Translations under genes and position numbers: made by a program
Part shown: one piece after another, positions 8,611-17,814 of the stretch
Position numbering within the stretch: position 1 is the stretch's first letter
Layout: each line of letters starts with the position of its first letter
From: Tardiphaga robiniae
GTDB lineage: Bacteria > Pseudomonadota > Alphaproteobacteria > Rhizobiales > Xanthobacteraceae
DNA length: 64,000 nucleotides
Direction of reading: 5' to 3'
Assembly (NCBI RefSeq): GCF_013359755.1
Contig: NZ_JABMCJ010000093.1
Location: 1-64,000 of the forward strand
The notes under the pieces: generated by a model
What the model was told of the DNA's origin: nothing
Seen by the model: the letters and a program-made list of their open reading frames with translations, nothing else
Databases searched by the model: none

Positions 8611-10071
8611 ATGACAATATCCCTTCAGGCGGCCTTCGCCGCCGCATCGCCGCGTATCACACCGCGCCGGATGCCGTTCATCAGCCTGATGATCTATCTC
8701 GCCGTGCTAGCGCTCTGGGCGCTGCTGTTCGGCCGCGCGTTCTTTTTGAACAGCATCTGGGCGTGGTCAGCGGGCATGGTCTATATCGCCTATGACACAG
8801 TGCTGATGCTTTATGTGGTGTGGCAGACGCTGCCGCTAGCGATTTCCGCGCGTGGTCCATCTGGAGCGGTTGCTGCGCAATCGCGTCCATCGGTGGGCAT
8901 CCTGATAGCCGCGCATAACGAGGCACTTAATCTGCCGGAGGCGCTGGCCGCCATCGCACGCCAGTCCGATGCGCCGGATCTGATCCTGATCGCGGATGAC
9001 GGCTCGCGCGATGCAACCGACGCGCTCCTACGCGACCGTTACGGTCTCGCCATTCCGGCCGTCGGCCAGAGCAGCATCGGCCAGTTCGGCAGCTCGAGAC
9101 TGCAATGGCTGCGCCTGCCGCATCAGGGCAAGGCGCGGGCCCTGAACACGGCGATCCTCAAGGCCGATACCGACATCGTCATCACGCTGGATGCCGATAC
9201 GTTTCTGGCTGATGATGCCATCGCCGAAATGCGCGGGGCCTTTTCTGCAGATCCCGCGCTGGTCGCGGCCGGCGGCATTCTCGTGCCGGTCTGCGACGAC
9301 AGCGCCAGCGGTCGCGTGATGCAGTGGTTCCAGACCTACGAATATATCCGCAACATCATCTCGCGCTTCGCCTGGATGCGCGGCAACAGCCTGCTGTTGA
9401 TCTCCGGCGCCTTTGCTGGCTTCCGCAGGGAGGCGCTGGTGGCCGTCGGTGGCTTCGATGCGGAGTGTCTTGTCGAGGACTATGAGCTGACCCACCGCAT
9501 GCATCGCTATGCCGTCGATCACGGCCTCGACTGGCAGCTTCGCATGATCGGCACGTCGCTGGCGCGCACGGAAGCGCCGTCTCACGTCATGACGTTCCTG
9601 CGGCAGCGCCGGCGCTGGTTCGCGGGCTTCCTGCAGACGCAATACTGGAATCGCGACATGACCGGCAATGCGCGTTACGGCCGGCTCGGCCTGCGCATGC
9701 TGCCGATCAAGGCGCTGGATACGCTGCAGCCGATCTACGGCCTCACGGCCTTCGTATTGCTGCTGGCTTTGCTCGTCACCGGCAAGACCGCCATCGCCGT
9801 GCCAGTGTTCGGTCTGATCACCGCGAAGATCGTCGCGGATTTCCTGGTCTATCTCTGGACCGTGCATCTCTATCAGCGCCTGACAGGCGGCCGCACGCGG
9901 ACGAGTTTCGCCGCAGCGGTGTTCGCGGCGATCCTCGAACCGTTCAGTTTTCAGTTGCTGCGTCACGCCGGCGCGGCGTGGGGCTGGATCGCCTTCCTGC
10001 GCGGCAACAATGAATGGGGCTTTGCGCCCACCGCGCCGTCAGCACGTCAGGCGCCCAACGCGGGTGAGTAG
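8611..10071 (+). CDS. Processive family 2 glycosyltransferase, membrane-bound
   Basis: A 486-residue glycosyltransferase of the cellulose/poly-GlcNAc/hyaluronan synthase type. Two N-terminal membrane segments (residues 22-45, 50-72) precede a GT-A domain with IADDGSRD near 127-134, the metal-binding DAD at about 194-196, a VEDYEL acidic base near 290 and RQRRRW near 330, the set expected of a processive enzyme. Three or four C-terminal helices would form the polymer channel. It is monocistronic and convergent with the histidine kinase at 10075 (3-bp gap). No polysaccharide export genes are nearby, so the polymer is unknown. Confidence 0.85.
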   Translation: MTISLQAAFAAASPRITPRRMPFISLMIYLAVLALWALLFGRAFFLNSIWAWSAGMVYIAYDTVLMLYVVWQTLPLAISARGPSGAVAAQSRPSVGILIAAHNEALNLPEALAAIARQSDAPDLILIADDGSRDATDALLRDRYGLAIPAVGQSSIGQFGSSRLQWLRLPHQGKARALNTAILKADTDIVITLDADTFLADDAIAEMRGAFSADPALVAAGGILVPVCDDSASGRVMQWFQTYEYIRNIISRFAWMRGNSLLLISGAFAGFRREALVAVGGFDAECLVEDYELTHRMHRYAVDHGLDWQLRMIGTSLARTEAPSHVMTFLRQRRRWFAGFLQTQYWNRDMTGNARYGRLGLRMLPIKALDTLQPIYGLTAFVLLLALLVTGKTAIAVPVFGLITAKIVADFLVYLWTVHLYQRLTGGRTRTSFAAAVFAAILEPFSFQLLRHAGAAWGWIAFLRGNNEWGFAPTAPSARQAPNAGE

Positions 10072-10074
10072 TCG

Positions 10075-11271
10075 CTAGGCCGGTTTCGCCGCCAACGGCA
10101 CTTTCACGGTGAAATGCGAACCGTGGGTGAGGTCGGACTTCACCTCGATCACATGGCCGAGTGCTTCGGCCGTGCGCCGAACGATCGACAATCCGAGGCC
10201 AAGGCCCTCGCTGGCCGGATTGATCTGGTGGAAGGCATCGAAGATCGCGGTGAGCTGTTCGGCGGGAATGCCGGTGCCGGAGTCCAGCACCTCGATGGTC
10301 ACCGCGTTGGCGTGCTTGCGACAGCCGACCAGCACGCGACCGCGCTCGGTATATTTGATGGCATTGCCGACGAGATTGCCAAGGATCGCGCGCAGCATGC
10401 CGGGATCACTGACAACCTGCGCCTTGCTCGGCACAATGACGAGGTCGAGGCCCTTGGCTTCGGCATGCAGGCGCCAGTTGGCGCTGATCGACTCGAACAC
10501 GTCAGAGATCGGGAACGATCGCAGGTTCGGAATCCCAAAGCCGGCATCCAGCACAGATGTCTCGGCGAGACGGTCGAGCTCTTCCGCCATCCGCATGCCG
10601 GCGTCGATGGCATAGCCGAGCCGCTCACGATCCTTCTCGTCGGTCAGCTTGTTGCGGATGCGGTCGATCGCCATGATCATGACCTGCAATGGCTGCTTCA
10701 GGTCGTGGCCTGCGACCGCCATCAGCCGGCTGATATTGCGCTGAAGCCGATCCGACAGATGCAGCGCCCGGCGGAATTCCATCTGCGCCATGACCTGGCG
10801 GGCGAGGGCGGCCAGCACCTCGCGCTGTTCGGTCGACAGCACGCGCGGCTTGTCATCGAGCACGCAGACGGTGCCGAGCGGCAGGCCGTCCGGTGTGCGC
10901 AGCAGTGCGCCGGCATAGAAGCGCAAATGGGGCTCGCCGGTCACCAGCGGATTGCAGTCGAATCTTGGATCCTTGGTGACGTCCTCGACTTCGAGAAAAC
11001 TGTGTTCGAGGATCGCGTGCGCGCAAATCGATTGATCCATCGGCGTCTGCCGCACGCCAAGACCGATCTCCGACTTGAACCACTGCCGGCCGTCATCGAC
11101 GAGGCTAATGATCGAGATCGGCGTCTGGCAGACATAGCTGGCGATCTTGGTGATGTCGTCGAAGGATGGCTCAATGGCGGTGTCGAGAATGCCGTAGGAG
11201 CGCAGCGCCTTGAGGCGTTCGGCTTCATTGGGATGGAGCCTGGCGATCTTCGGCTTGTCTGACGCGTCCAC
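10075..11271 (-). CDS. Soluble GAF-domain histidine kinase
   Basis: A 398-residue cytoplasmic sensor kinase. Residues about 15-165 form a GAF domain of the type with DDGRQWFKSEIGL and PMDQSICAHAI; a HisKA H-box follows (VAGHDLKQPLQ, His near residue 196), then the HATPase N, G1 (DSGTGIP) and G2 (GLGLGLSIV) boxes. No receiver domain and no adjacent response regulator, so it is an orphan kinase. Starts at GTG with an AGCAGG upstream. The signal is unknown. Confidence 0.88.
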   Translation of the reverse strand: MDASDKPKIARLHPNEAERLKALRSYGILDTAIEPSFDDITKIASYVCQTPISIISLVDDGRQWFKSEIGLGVRQTPMDQSICAHAILEHSFLEVEDVTKDPRFDCNPLVTGEPHLRFYAGALLRTPDGLPLGTVCVLDDKPRVLSTEQREVLAALARQVMAQMEFRRALHLSDRLQRNISRLMAVAGHDLKQPLQVMIMAIDRIRNKLTDEKDRERLGYAIDAGMRMAEELDRLAETSVLDAGFGIPNLRSFPISDVFESISANWRLHAEAKGLDLVIVPSKAQVVSDPGMLRAILGNLVGNAIKYTERGRVLVGCRKHANAVTIEVLDSGTGIPAEQLTAIFDAFHQINPASEGLGLGLSIVRRTAEALGHVIEVKSDLTHGSHFTVKVPLAAKPA

Positions 11272-11419
11272 TGAACCTGCTCACACCCGACGTCGACCCA
11301 TCGAACCGGTAGATAGGTCCACATGTCTACCAACACTACGCGCGAGTTCCCTGAATGTCCCCCGTACGCTGCACCCACGTTCTTAGACCTTGAGACAGCA
11401 GGCGCAAACCAGAAACGAC

Positions 11420-11449
11420 AAAAGACGATGCCGCGAGGCACCGTCTTTT
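11420..11449 (-). terminator. Hairpin terminator after the BA14K-like gene
   Basis: A 13-bp stem with one mismatch (AAAAGACGATGCC / GGCACCGTCTTTT) around a GCGA loop, ending in a T run on both strands. It lies about 20 bp beyond the stop of the minus-strand gene at 11472-11987. Confidence 0.8.
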
Positions 11450-11471
11450 GCGTAACGCTTAGATCGTCGTG

Positions 11472-11987
11472 TTACGGGCAGGCGTGACGCAGGCCGTCAT
11501 AACCGAGATAGGTGCCCGTGCGGACATTGTACGACTTGTAGGTGCGGATGCAGTAGTCAACGTCGCCGCCGCCGGTGTCAGGAGCGACTTCGACCACATC
11601 CGGCGCGTCATCGTAATAGCTGCTGCCGTAATACGGGCTGCCGCCGTAATAGCCGTAGGAATTCCCGTAATAGCTGCTGGCCGCCAGACCGCTGCCAATA
11701 ATGGCGCCGGCTGCGAAGCCCGGGCCGTAACCGCCGCCACGCCAGCCACCACCGCGCCAGCCGCCACCGTGATTCCAGCCACCGCCGCCAGGGCGCTGGC
11801 CGCCATGCCAGCCGCCACCTCCGCCACCAAAGCGCTGACCGCCGCCAGAGAACGTGCCGATCGTGCGCGCACCGCCGGGGCCGACGCCCACGACCTTGGT
11901 GTTCTGTGCGTAGCTGGGGGTCACTGCGAAAGCGGGGATGGCCACAGCGACGGCTGCTGCGACGCTCAAGATTTTCAAATTCGTCAT
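11472..11987 (-). CDS. Secreted Gly-rich protein with BA14K-like C-terminus
   Basis: A 171-residue exported protein. The ATG at 11987 has an AGGAG Shine-Dalgarno and opens a clear signal peptide (MTNLKILSVAAAVAVAIPAFA, cleavage likely after a following SYA). A Gly/Trp/Arg-rich low-complexity segment comes next, then a hydrophobic Gly-rich helix (FAAGAIIGSGLAASS), a Tyr/Ser/Gly-rich spacer, and a C-terminal YCIRTYKSYNVRTGTYLGYD motif ending HACP, as in BA14K family proteins of rhizobia and Brucella. The role is unknown; the family includes lectin-like immunogenic envelope proteins. Confidence 0.82.
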   Translation of the reverse strand: MTNLKILSVAAAVAVAIPAFAVTPSYAQNTKVVGVGPGGARTIGTFSGGGQRFGGGGGGWHGGQRPGGGGWNHGGGWRGGGWRGGGYGPGFAAGAIIGSGLAASSYYGNSYGYYGGSPYYGSSYYDDAPDVVEVAPDTGGGDVDYCIRTYKSYNVRTGTYLGYDGLRHACP

Positions 11988-12274
11988 CGTTTGCTCCTGT
12001 CTGGGATGCATGTTCAACCCCCTGAAGGGACTGCCGTTCCCTGCCGCCACGCGGTTATTGCGCAACGACAGAATGATGGTCCGGAACTGTATGCGGCATG
12101 AATGGATTGCGCCGTTTCTGCGACTGCAGGTACTTTGGAGGTAGGGTTCGGGGGAGGCCCATACGAGGCATGTCACAATCAGTTGCAGGCGGCGATCGGT
12201 CGCGGCGGCAACTGGACATTTGGCGGCCCGGATGGCATCAACAGCCCGACGAAAACCTTCGAACGGTTCAAAAT

Positions 12275-12685
12275 ATGAAACAGTTTCTGCTGAAATTCTT
12301 CACGTGGTGGAGCGGGACGACCTTCGGGACGAACCTGTGGACGTCGCGATTCGGCGAACTGGTCGGCACCGACGAGCAGGGCAACACATATTACCGTACC
12401 AAGGGCGGCAAGATCGACCCGACGCTGGGCTTCGAGCGCCGCTGGGTGATTTATAACGGCTATGCCGAAGCCACCAAGATCCCGCCGGACTGGCATGGCT
12501 GGATCCACCACACCGTGGACGTGCCGCCGACCGAAGAGAATTATACGCCGCGCGAATGGCAGAAGCCGCATCAGCCGAACCTGACCGGCACGCCCGCGGC
12601 CTATCGTCCGTCGGGCTCGACACTGGCCAGCGGCCGGCGTCCCAAGGCGACCGGCGACTACCAGGCCTGGACGCCGGGCTCGTAA
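12275..12685 (+). CDS. NADH:ubiquinone oxidoreductase subunit NDUFA12-like
   Basis: A 136-residue homologue of the complex I accessory subunit NDUFA12 (17.2 kDa). The ATG at 12275 starts MKQFLLKFFTWW, the family N-terminus, followed by the conserved WTSRFGELVGTDEQGNTYY and the WH-GW-HH pattern. It acts in assembly or stability of complex I at the inner membrane. The usual neighbour in many alphaproteobacteria, DUF2155, is here 8.5 kb away at 21216. Confidence 0.92.
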   Translation: MKQFLLKFFTWWSGTTFGTNLWTSRFGELVGTDEQGNTYYRTKGGKIDPTLGFERRWVIYNGYAEATKIPPDWHGWIHHTVDVPPTEENYTPREWQKPHQPNLTGTPAAYRPSGSTLASGRRPKATGDYQAWTPGS

Positions 12686-12689
12686 CAAC

Positions 12690-12884
12690 TCACCCGTTCT
12701 GGACGACCGGTTGTGCGTGCCGCTCTGCGGCGCGCGCGGCCTCGCATTGTTTCCAGCCGCCAGCTCTTGCAGTGAGACCGGCAAGCACGTCCGGCGTGCG
12801 GCCTTGGATGAGCCCGCCTTGCAGGGCGGCGCCGGATTGTACTCGATCGACTGGGCTGGGGCGGATACGATATAGCCGTAACAT
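12690..12884 (-). CDS. Possible small hypothetical protein
   Basis: A 64-residue frame, MLRLYRIRPSPVD... ending AQPVVQNG, convergent with NDUFA12 and separated by 4 bp. Its composition is protein-like (a run such as GGLIQGRTPDVLAGL), but no Shine-Dalgarno precedes the ATG at 12884 or the GTG at 12917, and I do not recognise a family. It may be a remnant or a chance frame. Confidence 0.3.
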   Translation of the reverse strand: MLRLYRIRPSPVDRVQSGAALQGGLIQGRTPDVLAGLTARAGGWKQCEAARAAERHAQPVVQNG

Positions 12885-12991
12885 GTGAGTTCGAGATGTT
12901 AGGTTTCGAAAGCTCACTGGGCATGATCGGGGACGGGGACGGCTGACGAGATCAATCGTCTGTTCACAGCGACAACTCAGGAAGATCCGAC

Positions 12992-14407
12992 ATGACCAAC
13001 GACACGCGCAGTGAGCACGACCTGTTGGGCAACCGCGATGTTCCGGCCGACGCCTATTACGGCGTTCATACGCTGAGGGCCGTCGAAAATTTTCCGATCA
13101 CCGGGATTCCGATTTCCATCTATCCCGAACTCATCAGTGCGCTTGCCGCGATCAAGCAGGCGGCGGCACTGTCGAATATGGAGCTGGGGCTGCTCGACAA
13201 GTTACGCGGCGATGCGATCATCGCTGCCTGCGAGGAAATTCGCGCCGGTCGCCTGCATGACCAGTTCGTGGTGGACGTCATCCAGGGCGGCGCCGGGACC
13301 TCCACCAACATGAATGCGAATGAGGTGATCGCCAATCGTGCGCTGGAAATTCTCGGTCATGGCAAGGGCGACTACGGGTACCTGCACCCGAACGAACAGG
13401 TCAATATGAGCCAGAGCACCAACGACGTGTATCCCACGGCGTTGAAAATCGCGACCTATCACGGCGTGTTTCACCTGATCGATGCGATGGCCGTGTTGCG
13501 CCAGGGTTTCGAACGCAAGGCCGAAGAGTTCAAGGATGTCCTGAAAATGGGCCGTACCCAGTTGCAGGATGCGGTGCCCATGACGCTCGGTCAGGAGTTC
13601 AGCACTTACGGCGTCATGATCGGCGAGGACGAGGACCGGCTCCGCGAGGCAGCACTGCTGATTTGCGAGATCAACATGGGTGCGACAGCCATCGGCACCG
13701 GGATCACGTCCCATCCGGACTACGCGCGTCTGGTCTGCCAGCATCTCCTCGCCATCACCGGCATGCCGCTGGTCACGGCCGTAAACCTGATCGAAGCCAC
13801 GCAGGATTGCGGTGCGTTCGTGCAGTTGTCCGGCGTGCTCAAGCGGGTGGCCGTCAAGATTTCCAAGATCTGCAATGACCTCCGGCTGCTGTCCAGCGGT
13901 CCGCGCGCCGGTCTCAACGAGATCAATCTTCCGGCGGTTCAGGCAGGTTCCTCGATCATGCCGGGCAAGGTGAATCCGGTCATTCCGGAAGTCGTGAACC
14001 AGGTTGCCTTCGAGGTCATCGGCAATGATCTCACGGTGACCTTCGCGGCCGAGGCCGGCCAGCTTCAGCTCAACGCGTTCGAGCCGATCATCGCGCACAG
14101 CCTGTTCAAGAGCGTCAGTCATATGCGGGAGGCTTGCCTGACGCTGGAAAAACGTTGTGTCGCGGGTATCACCGCGAACCGCGAACGTCTCCGTGCCTAT
14201 GTCGAGAATTCGATCGGCCTCGTTACTGCGCTCAATCCCTATATCGGTTACGCCAATGCCACCGCCGTCGCGGTCGAGGCCCATGCGACCGGCCGCAGCG
14301 TCTACGATCTGGTGCTGGAAAAAGGTTTGCTACCTGCAGCGACCCTTGCCGCCATTCTCCACCCCGACGTACTCACCAAGCCCCAGAGCATGTTGATCCG
14401 CGAATGA
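12992..14407 (+). CDS. aspA: Aspartate ammonia-lyase
   Basis: Converts L-aspartate to fumarate and ammonia. The 471-residue protein has the fumarase/aspartase superfamily features: GGAGTSTNMNANEV near residues 100-113, SQSTNDVYPTA near 140, and the flexible-loop signature GSSIMPGKVNP near 320. The whole length matches aspartases (about 470). AGGAAG lies upstream of the ATG. It is convergent with the dehydroquinase/TRAP operon, 22 bp apart, and may feed C4 acids from amino acids; the link with the transporter is inference. Class II fumarase is less likely because the N-terminus (HDLLGNRDVPADAYYGVHT) is aspartase-like. Confidence 0.93.
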   Translation: MTNDTRSEHDLLGNRDVPADAYYGVHTLRAVENFPITGIPISIYPELISALAAIKQAAALSNMELGLLDKLRGDAIIAACEEIRAGRLHDQFVVDVIQGGAGTSTNMNANEVIANRALEILGHGKGDYGYLHPNEQVNMSQSTNDVYPTALKIATYHGVFHLIDAMAVLRQGFERKAEEFKDVLKMGRTQLQDAVPMTLGQEFSTYGVMIGEDEDRLREAALLICEINMGATAIGTGITSHPDYARLVCQHLLAITGMPLVTAVNLIEATQDCGAFVQLSGVLKRVAVKISKICNDLRLLSSGPRAGLNEINLPAVQAGSSIMPGKVNPVIPEVVNQVAFEVIGNDLTVTFAAEAGQLQLNAFEPIIAHSLFKSVSHMREACLTLEKRCVAGITANRERLRAYVENSIGLVTALNPYIGYANATAVAVEAHATGRSVYDLVLEKGLLPAATLAAILHPDVLTKPQSMLIRE

Positions 14408-14429
14408 GGGCCGCATCGGCCCGACGCGA

Positions 14430-14867
14430 TCAACGCGTGGGCATCTGCGCGACCGCCAGCATCGCTGCGACATAGCCGTACGGTCCGAGACCGCAGATCA
14501 CAGCGGTGGCAGCCTGCGAGAGCACAGAATGGCGATGATACTTGTCGCGCGCGTGGATGTTCGAAATGTGCAGCTCCACGATCGGTCCCTCGAACGCTTT
14601 CATCGCGTCGAGCATGGCGATCGAGGTGAACGAATAGCCCGCGGGATTGATGATGATGGCGTCGGCATCCTGACGGGCCGACTGGATGAGATCGACCAAT
14701 ACGCCTTCGTGGTTCGACTGGTGGAACGCCAGCGCCAGTTTGAGTTTGACCGCCTGTTCCTCGCAGCTGGCCTTGATCTGGTCGAGCGTGGTGGTTCCGT
14801 AGATATGCGGCTCCCGCACGCCGAGCAGGTTGAGGTTGGGACCGTTGAGGATCATCACGCGTTTCAT
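14430..14867 (-). CDS. aroQ: Type II 3-dehydroquinate dehydratase, divergent paralogue
   Basis: A 145-residue member of the dodecameric type II dehydroquinase family (3-dehydroquinate to 3-dehydroshikimate). [16 protein letters not shown] with the catalytic Tyr23, HQSNHEG and ELHISNIHARD are all present. At the position usually held by His in the THTS segment the protein has Phe80 (GYSFTS). Preceded by AGGAAG and 14 bp after the TRAP dctM gene, so cotranscribed with the transporter. A second, more standard copy is at 36360-36827 beside accB. The setting suggests a catabolic role (quinate/shikimate-type substrates) for this copy; that is inference. Confidence 0.88.
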   Translation of the reverse strand: MKRVMILNGPNLNLLGVREPHIYGTTTLDQIKASCEEQAVKLKLALAFHQSNHEGVLVDLIQSARQDADAIIINPAGYSFTSIAMLDAMKAFEGPIVELHISNIHARDKYHRHSVLSQAATAVICGLGPYGYVAAMLAVAQMPTR

Positions 14868-14881
14868 TGTCGAACTTCCTT

Positions 14882-16162
14882 CTAGCCGCCGAGCCACTTC
14901 GCCGGCACCATCACGAGCGACGGAAACAGCGTCAGCAGCGCCAGCACCACCAATTGTGCGATCATGAACGGCCAGACGCCGCGCATGATCTCGTCCATGC
15001 TCACCTTCGCCACGCCGCACACCACATTGAGCACTACGCCGACGGGTGGCGTGATCAGTCCGATCGCGTTGTTGATGATGAACAGCACCCCGAAATAGAC
15101 CGGGTCGATGCCGGCCTCGCGGACTATGGGCATCAACACGGGCGTCAGGATCAGGATGGTCGGGGTCATGTCGAGTGCGGTGCCGACGATGACGACAATG
15201 ATCATCAACACGATCATCAATAGCGTCTGGTTGCCCATGAAGGGACGGGCCAGTTCGACGATCTGGCCGGAAATTTCGGCCACCGTGATCAGCCATGACG
15301 ACACCAGCGCTGCCGCGACCAGGAACATCACCACGGCGGTGATCTGGGCTGAACTGATCAGGATGTTCATCAGCTGCGCCAGTGTTAGCTCGCGATAGAC
15401 GAACGTTGCCACGATGAAGGAATAGACTGCGACGACGACGGCAGCTTCGGTCGGTGTGAAGATGCCGAAGCGGAGGCCGACGATGATGATCATCGGCAAC
15501 ATCAAGGCCCAGAAGCCGTCGATCAGCGCGCGAAAGATCTGCGCCAGGCTCTGGCGCGGCGGGCTCACCGAGTTCTCGTTGCGTGCAACCCACCACCAGG
15601 CAAAGCACAGGCTGCCGCCGAGCATCAGGCCCGGCACCACGCCGGCGAGAAACAATTTTGAGATGGAAACGCCGGCGGCAACGCCGAAGATCACGAATCC
15701 GATCGAAGGCGGGATCACCGGCGCGATGATGCCGCCGGCGGCGACGAGGCCGGCTGCGGAGGCGCGGTTATGCCCGGCCGCAACCATCATCGGGACCAGC
15801 AATGCGCCGAGTGCGGCGGCGTCGGCAACGGCAGACCCGGACAGCGATGCCAGGATGCAGGAGGTCAGGATCGCGACATAGCCAAGACCGCCGCGCAGAT
15901 GGCCGACAAGGGCGATGGCGAAGTTCAGGATGCGGCGGGCAAGGCCACCGGTGTTCATGATCTCGCCGGCCAGGATGAAGAACGGCACGGCCATCAGCGG
16001 GAAGGAATCGACGCCATTGATGACGTTCTGCGCGATGATCTGGGAGTCGAAGATATCCAGATAGGTCATCAGCGCGACGCCGCAGATGATCAGGGCGAAT
16101 GCGATCGGCATGCCGATGGCCATCGCGCCAAGCAGCGAGAACGTGAAGATGCTGATGGTCAT
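14882..16162 (-). CDS. dctM: TRAP transporter large permease (DctM)
   Basis: A 426-residue protein with about 12 hydrophobic segments, the channel subunit of a tripartite ATP-independent periplasmic (TRAP) carrier driven by the Na+ or H+ gradient. DctM-type sequences include GEIMNTGG, SGSAVADAAALGALLVPMM and APVIPPSIGFVIFG. Starts at ATG overlapping the dctQ stop by 4 bp, and is followed 14 bp later by the dehydroquinase gene. The substrate is an organic acid, not defined by sequence. Confidence 0.93.
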   Translation of the reverse strand: MTISIFTFSLLGAMAIGMPIAFALIICGVALMTYLDIFDSQIIAQNVINGVDSFPLMAVPFFILAGEIMNTGGLARRILNFAIALVGHLRGGLGYVAILTSCILASLSGSAVADAAALGALLVPMMVAAGHNRASAAGLVAAGGIIAPVIPPSIGFVIFGVAAGVSISKLFLAGVVPGLMLGGSLCFAWWWVARNENSVSPPRQSLAQIFRALIDGFWALMLPMIIIVGLRFGIFTPTEAAVVVAVYSFIVATFVYRELTLAQLMNILISSAQITAVVMFLVAAALVSSWLITVAEISGQIVELARPFMGNQTLLMIVLMIIVVIVGTALDMTPTILILTPVLMPIVREAGIDPVYFGVLFIINNAIGLITPPVGVVLNVVCGVAKVSMDEIMRGVWPFMIAQLVVLALLTLFPSLVMVPAKWLGG

Positions 16163-16794
16163 CGGCGGTCGTTCCCGTTGGCGGGGGCGGGCGCAGCCGG
16201 GACATGCTCCTCGGATTCGCTGATGGCGATCAGCTCGGATGTGGCGAGCTGGCCGGTGAGCAGGCGATAAAGGTCATGCAGCAGGATCGGGATAGAGGCA
16301 ACGCCGAAGACGAGACCTGCCGCGTAGAACAGGCCGACGGAGAGACCGGAGGCGGGCGCCGTCGTGTCCCAATTCAGCACCGTCTGTTTCCACGAGCCTT
16401 CGGTGAGCAATACAGAGGCGTAGAGCATCAGCAAGTGACTGAGCGCGTAGCAGATCTTGCGGCCCATCGGCGACAGCAGCTTCACGAAACTGTCGACGCC
16501 GAGATGGGCGTGTTCGCGGAGGCCGACGATGGCGCCGAGGAACACCATCCAGACGAACAGCCAGCGCGACAGTTCCTCGGAAATGGCGATGCCGGAGTTG
16601 AAGACGTAACGCAGCACCACATTGCCGAAGACGAGGACGACCATGGCGGCGAGCAACACCGCCATGACGATCTTGATCGACCGGTAATAGGCTTCGACGA
16701 TCCTGCTTGTCGCGGTAGTTGATGAAGCGGGCATGGATGCTTTCGCAGTGAGCGTGGGGTCGCCGCGTAGGGACGGTTGGGATGCGCGGCTCAC
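16159..16794 (-). CDS. dctQ: TRAP transporter small permease (DctQ)
   Basis: A 211-residue four-helix membrane subunit. Typical DctQ features are VLRYVFNSGIAISEELSRW and the loop with EHAHLGVDSF. A GTG at 16794 directly follows the dctP stop and has AAGGAC upstream; an ATG at 16734 is an alternative start that removes a polar 20-residue leader. The C-terminus is an Ala/Pro-rich tail overlapping dctM by 4 bp. Confidence 0.9.
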   Translation of the reverse strand: MSRASQPSLRGDPTLTAKASMPASSTTATSRIVEAYYRSIKIVMAVLLAAMVVLVFGNVVLRYVFNSGIAISEELSRWLFVWMVFLGAIVGLREHAHLGVDSFVKLLSPMGRKICYALSHLLMLYASVLLTEGSWKQTVLNWDTTAPASGLSVGLFYAAGLVFGVASIPILLHDLYRLLTGQLATSELIAISESEEHVPAAPAPANGNDRR

Positions 16795-17814
16795 TCAGTC
16801 CTTGTGAACGCGCTCAAGTTCGCTGTTGAACAGCTTGACGATCTCCTGATCGTAGTCGGCGGAGAATTTTGCCGCGATCGGCTTGGTCTTGTCGCGCATC
16901 TTCGCAAGCTCGGCCGGAGCGATCTCGTTGACCTCCGTGCCCTTGGCCTTCAGCTCGCCGATGGAAGCCGCTGCGGCATCGCGGCTGACCTTGCGCTGAT
17001 AGTCGCGGGCCTCGTTGGCGGCATCCTGCAGGATCTTCTGCTCGTCCTTGGAGAGCTTGTCCCAGAACACCTTGCTGACCAGGATAATGTTGGTGGAGTA
17101 GGTGTGGTTGGTGACGCTGAGATATTTCTGCACCTCGTAGAACTTGTTCGACAGGATCACAGAGAACGGATTTTCCTGGCCGTCCACCGTGCGCGTTTCC
17201 AGCGCGGTGTAGAGCTCGGAGAAGCTCATCGGCACCGGATTGGCGTTGAACGCCTTGAAGGTCTCGAGATAGACCGGGTTCGGGATCACGCGGATCTTGA
17301 TGCCGTCGAGATCCTCGCCTTTGGTGATCGGGCGGCGGCTGTTGGTGACGTTGCGGAAGCCGAGATCCCAGTAGCCCAGACCGATCAGACCCTTCTCCGG
17401 CAGTTTCGCGAGCAGCGCTGAACCCAACGGGCCATCGAGCAGCGCGTCGGCCTGTTTCGGCGTCGACACGATGAACGGGAAATCGATCAGCCCGTAATCC
17501 TTGACGATGCCGACCAGCGACGTCGTGGCGGGCGACTGCATTTCCTGCGTGCCGGCGCGCAATGCCGACTGCTGCTGCATCTCGGAGCCAAGCTGGTTAG
17601 CGGGATATTCGCGCACCTTCATCTTGCCACCGCTCTTGGCCGCAACGAGTTCGGTGAACTTCTGCACGCCCTTACTGACGGGATGATCGGTGTTGTTGAG
17701 GTGACCCCAGCGGATGGTGCGCTCCTGCACCTGGGCCGAGGCCGGGCCACCGGCGATGGCGAGGGTGGCGACGATGGCGGCAAGCCAGACGGCGGACTTC
17801 GGGTGTACGGACAT
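16795..17814 (-). CDS. dctP: TRAP transporter solute-binding protein (DctP)
   Basis: A 339-residue periplasmic binding protein with a signal peptide (WLAAIVATLAIAGGPASAQ). The DctP signature GIKIRVIPNPVYLETFKA contains the conserved Arg that binds a substrate carboxylate, and PMSFSELYTALETRTVDGQENP follows. It is the first gene of the dctP-dctQ-dctM-aroQ operon and would set substrate specificity. Because the operon ends in a dehydroquinase, a cyclic hydroxy-acid such as quinate or shikimate is a reasonable guess, but not shown. Confidence 0.93.
   Translation of the reverse strand: MSVHPKSAVWLAAIVATLAIAGGPASAQVQERTIRWGHLNNTDHPVSKGVQKFTELVAAKSGGKMKVREYPANQLGSEMQQQSALRAGTQEMQSPATTSLVGIVKDYGLIDFPFIVSTPKQADALLDGPLGSALLAKLPEKGLIGLGYWDLGFRNVTNSRRPITKGEDLDGIKIRVIPNPVYLETFKAFNANPVPMSFSELYTALETRTVDGQENPFSVILSNKFYEVQKYLSVTNHTYSTNIILVSKVFWDKLSKDEQKILQDAANEARDYQRKVSRDAAAASIGELKAKGTEVNEIAPAELAKMRDKTKPIAAKFSADYDQEIVKLFNSELERVHKD

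Noticed and set aside
14882-15608. Extended frame continuing aroQ upstream through dctM
   Set aside because: The upstream part is an out-of-frame shadow of dctM; the real aroQ start is the ATG at 14867 with its own AGGAAG.
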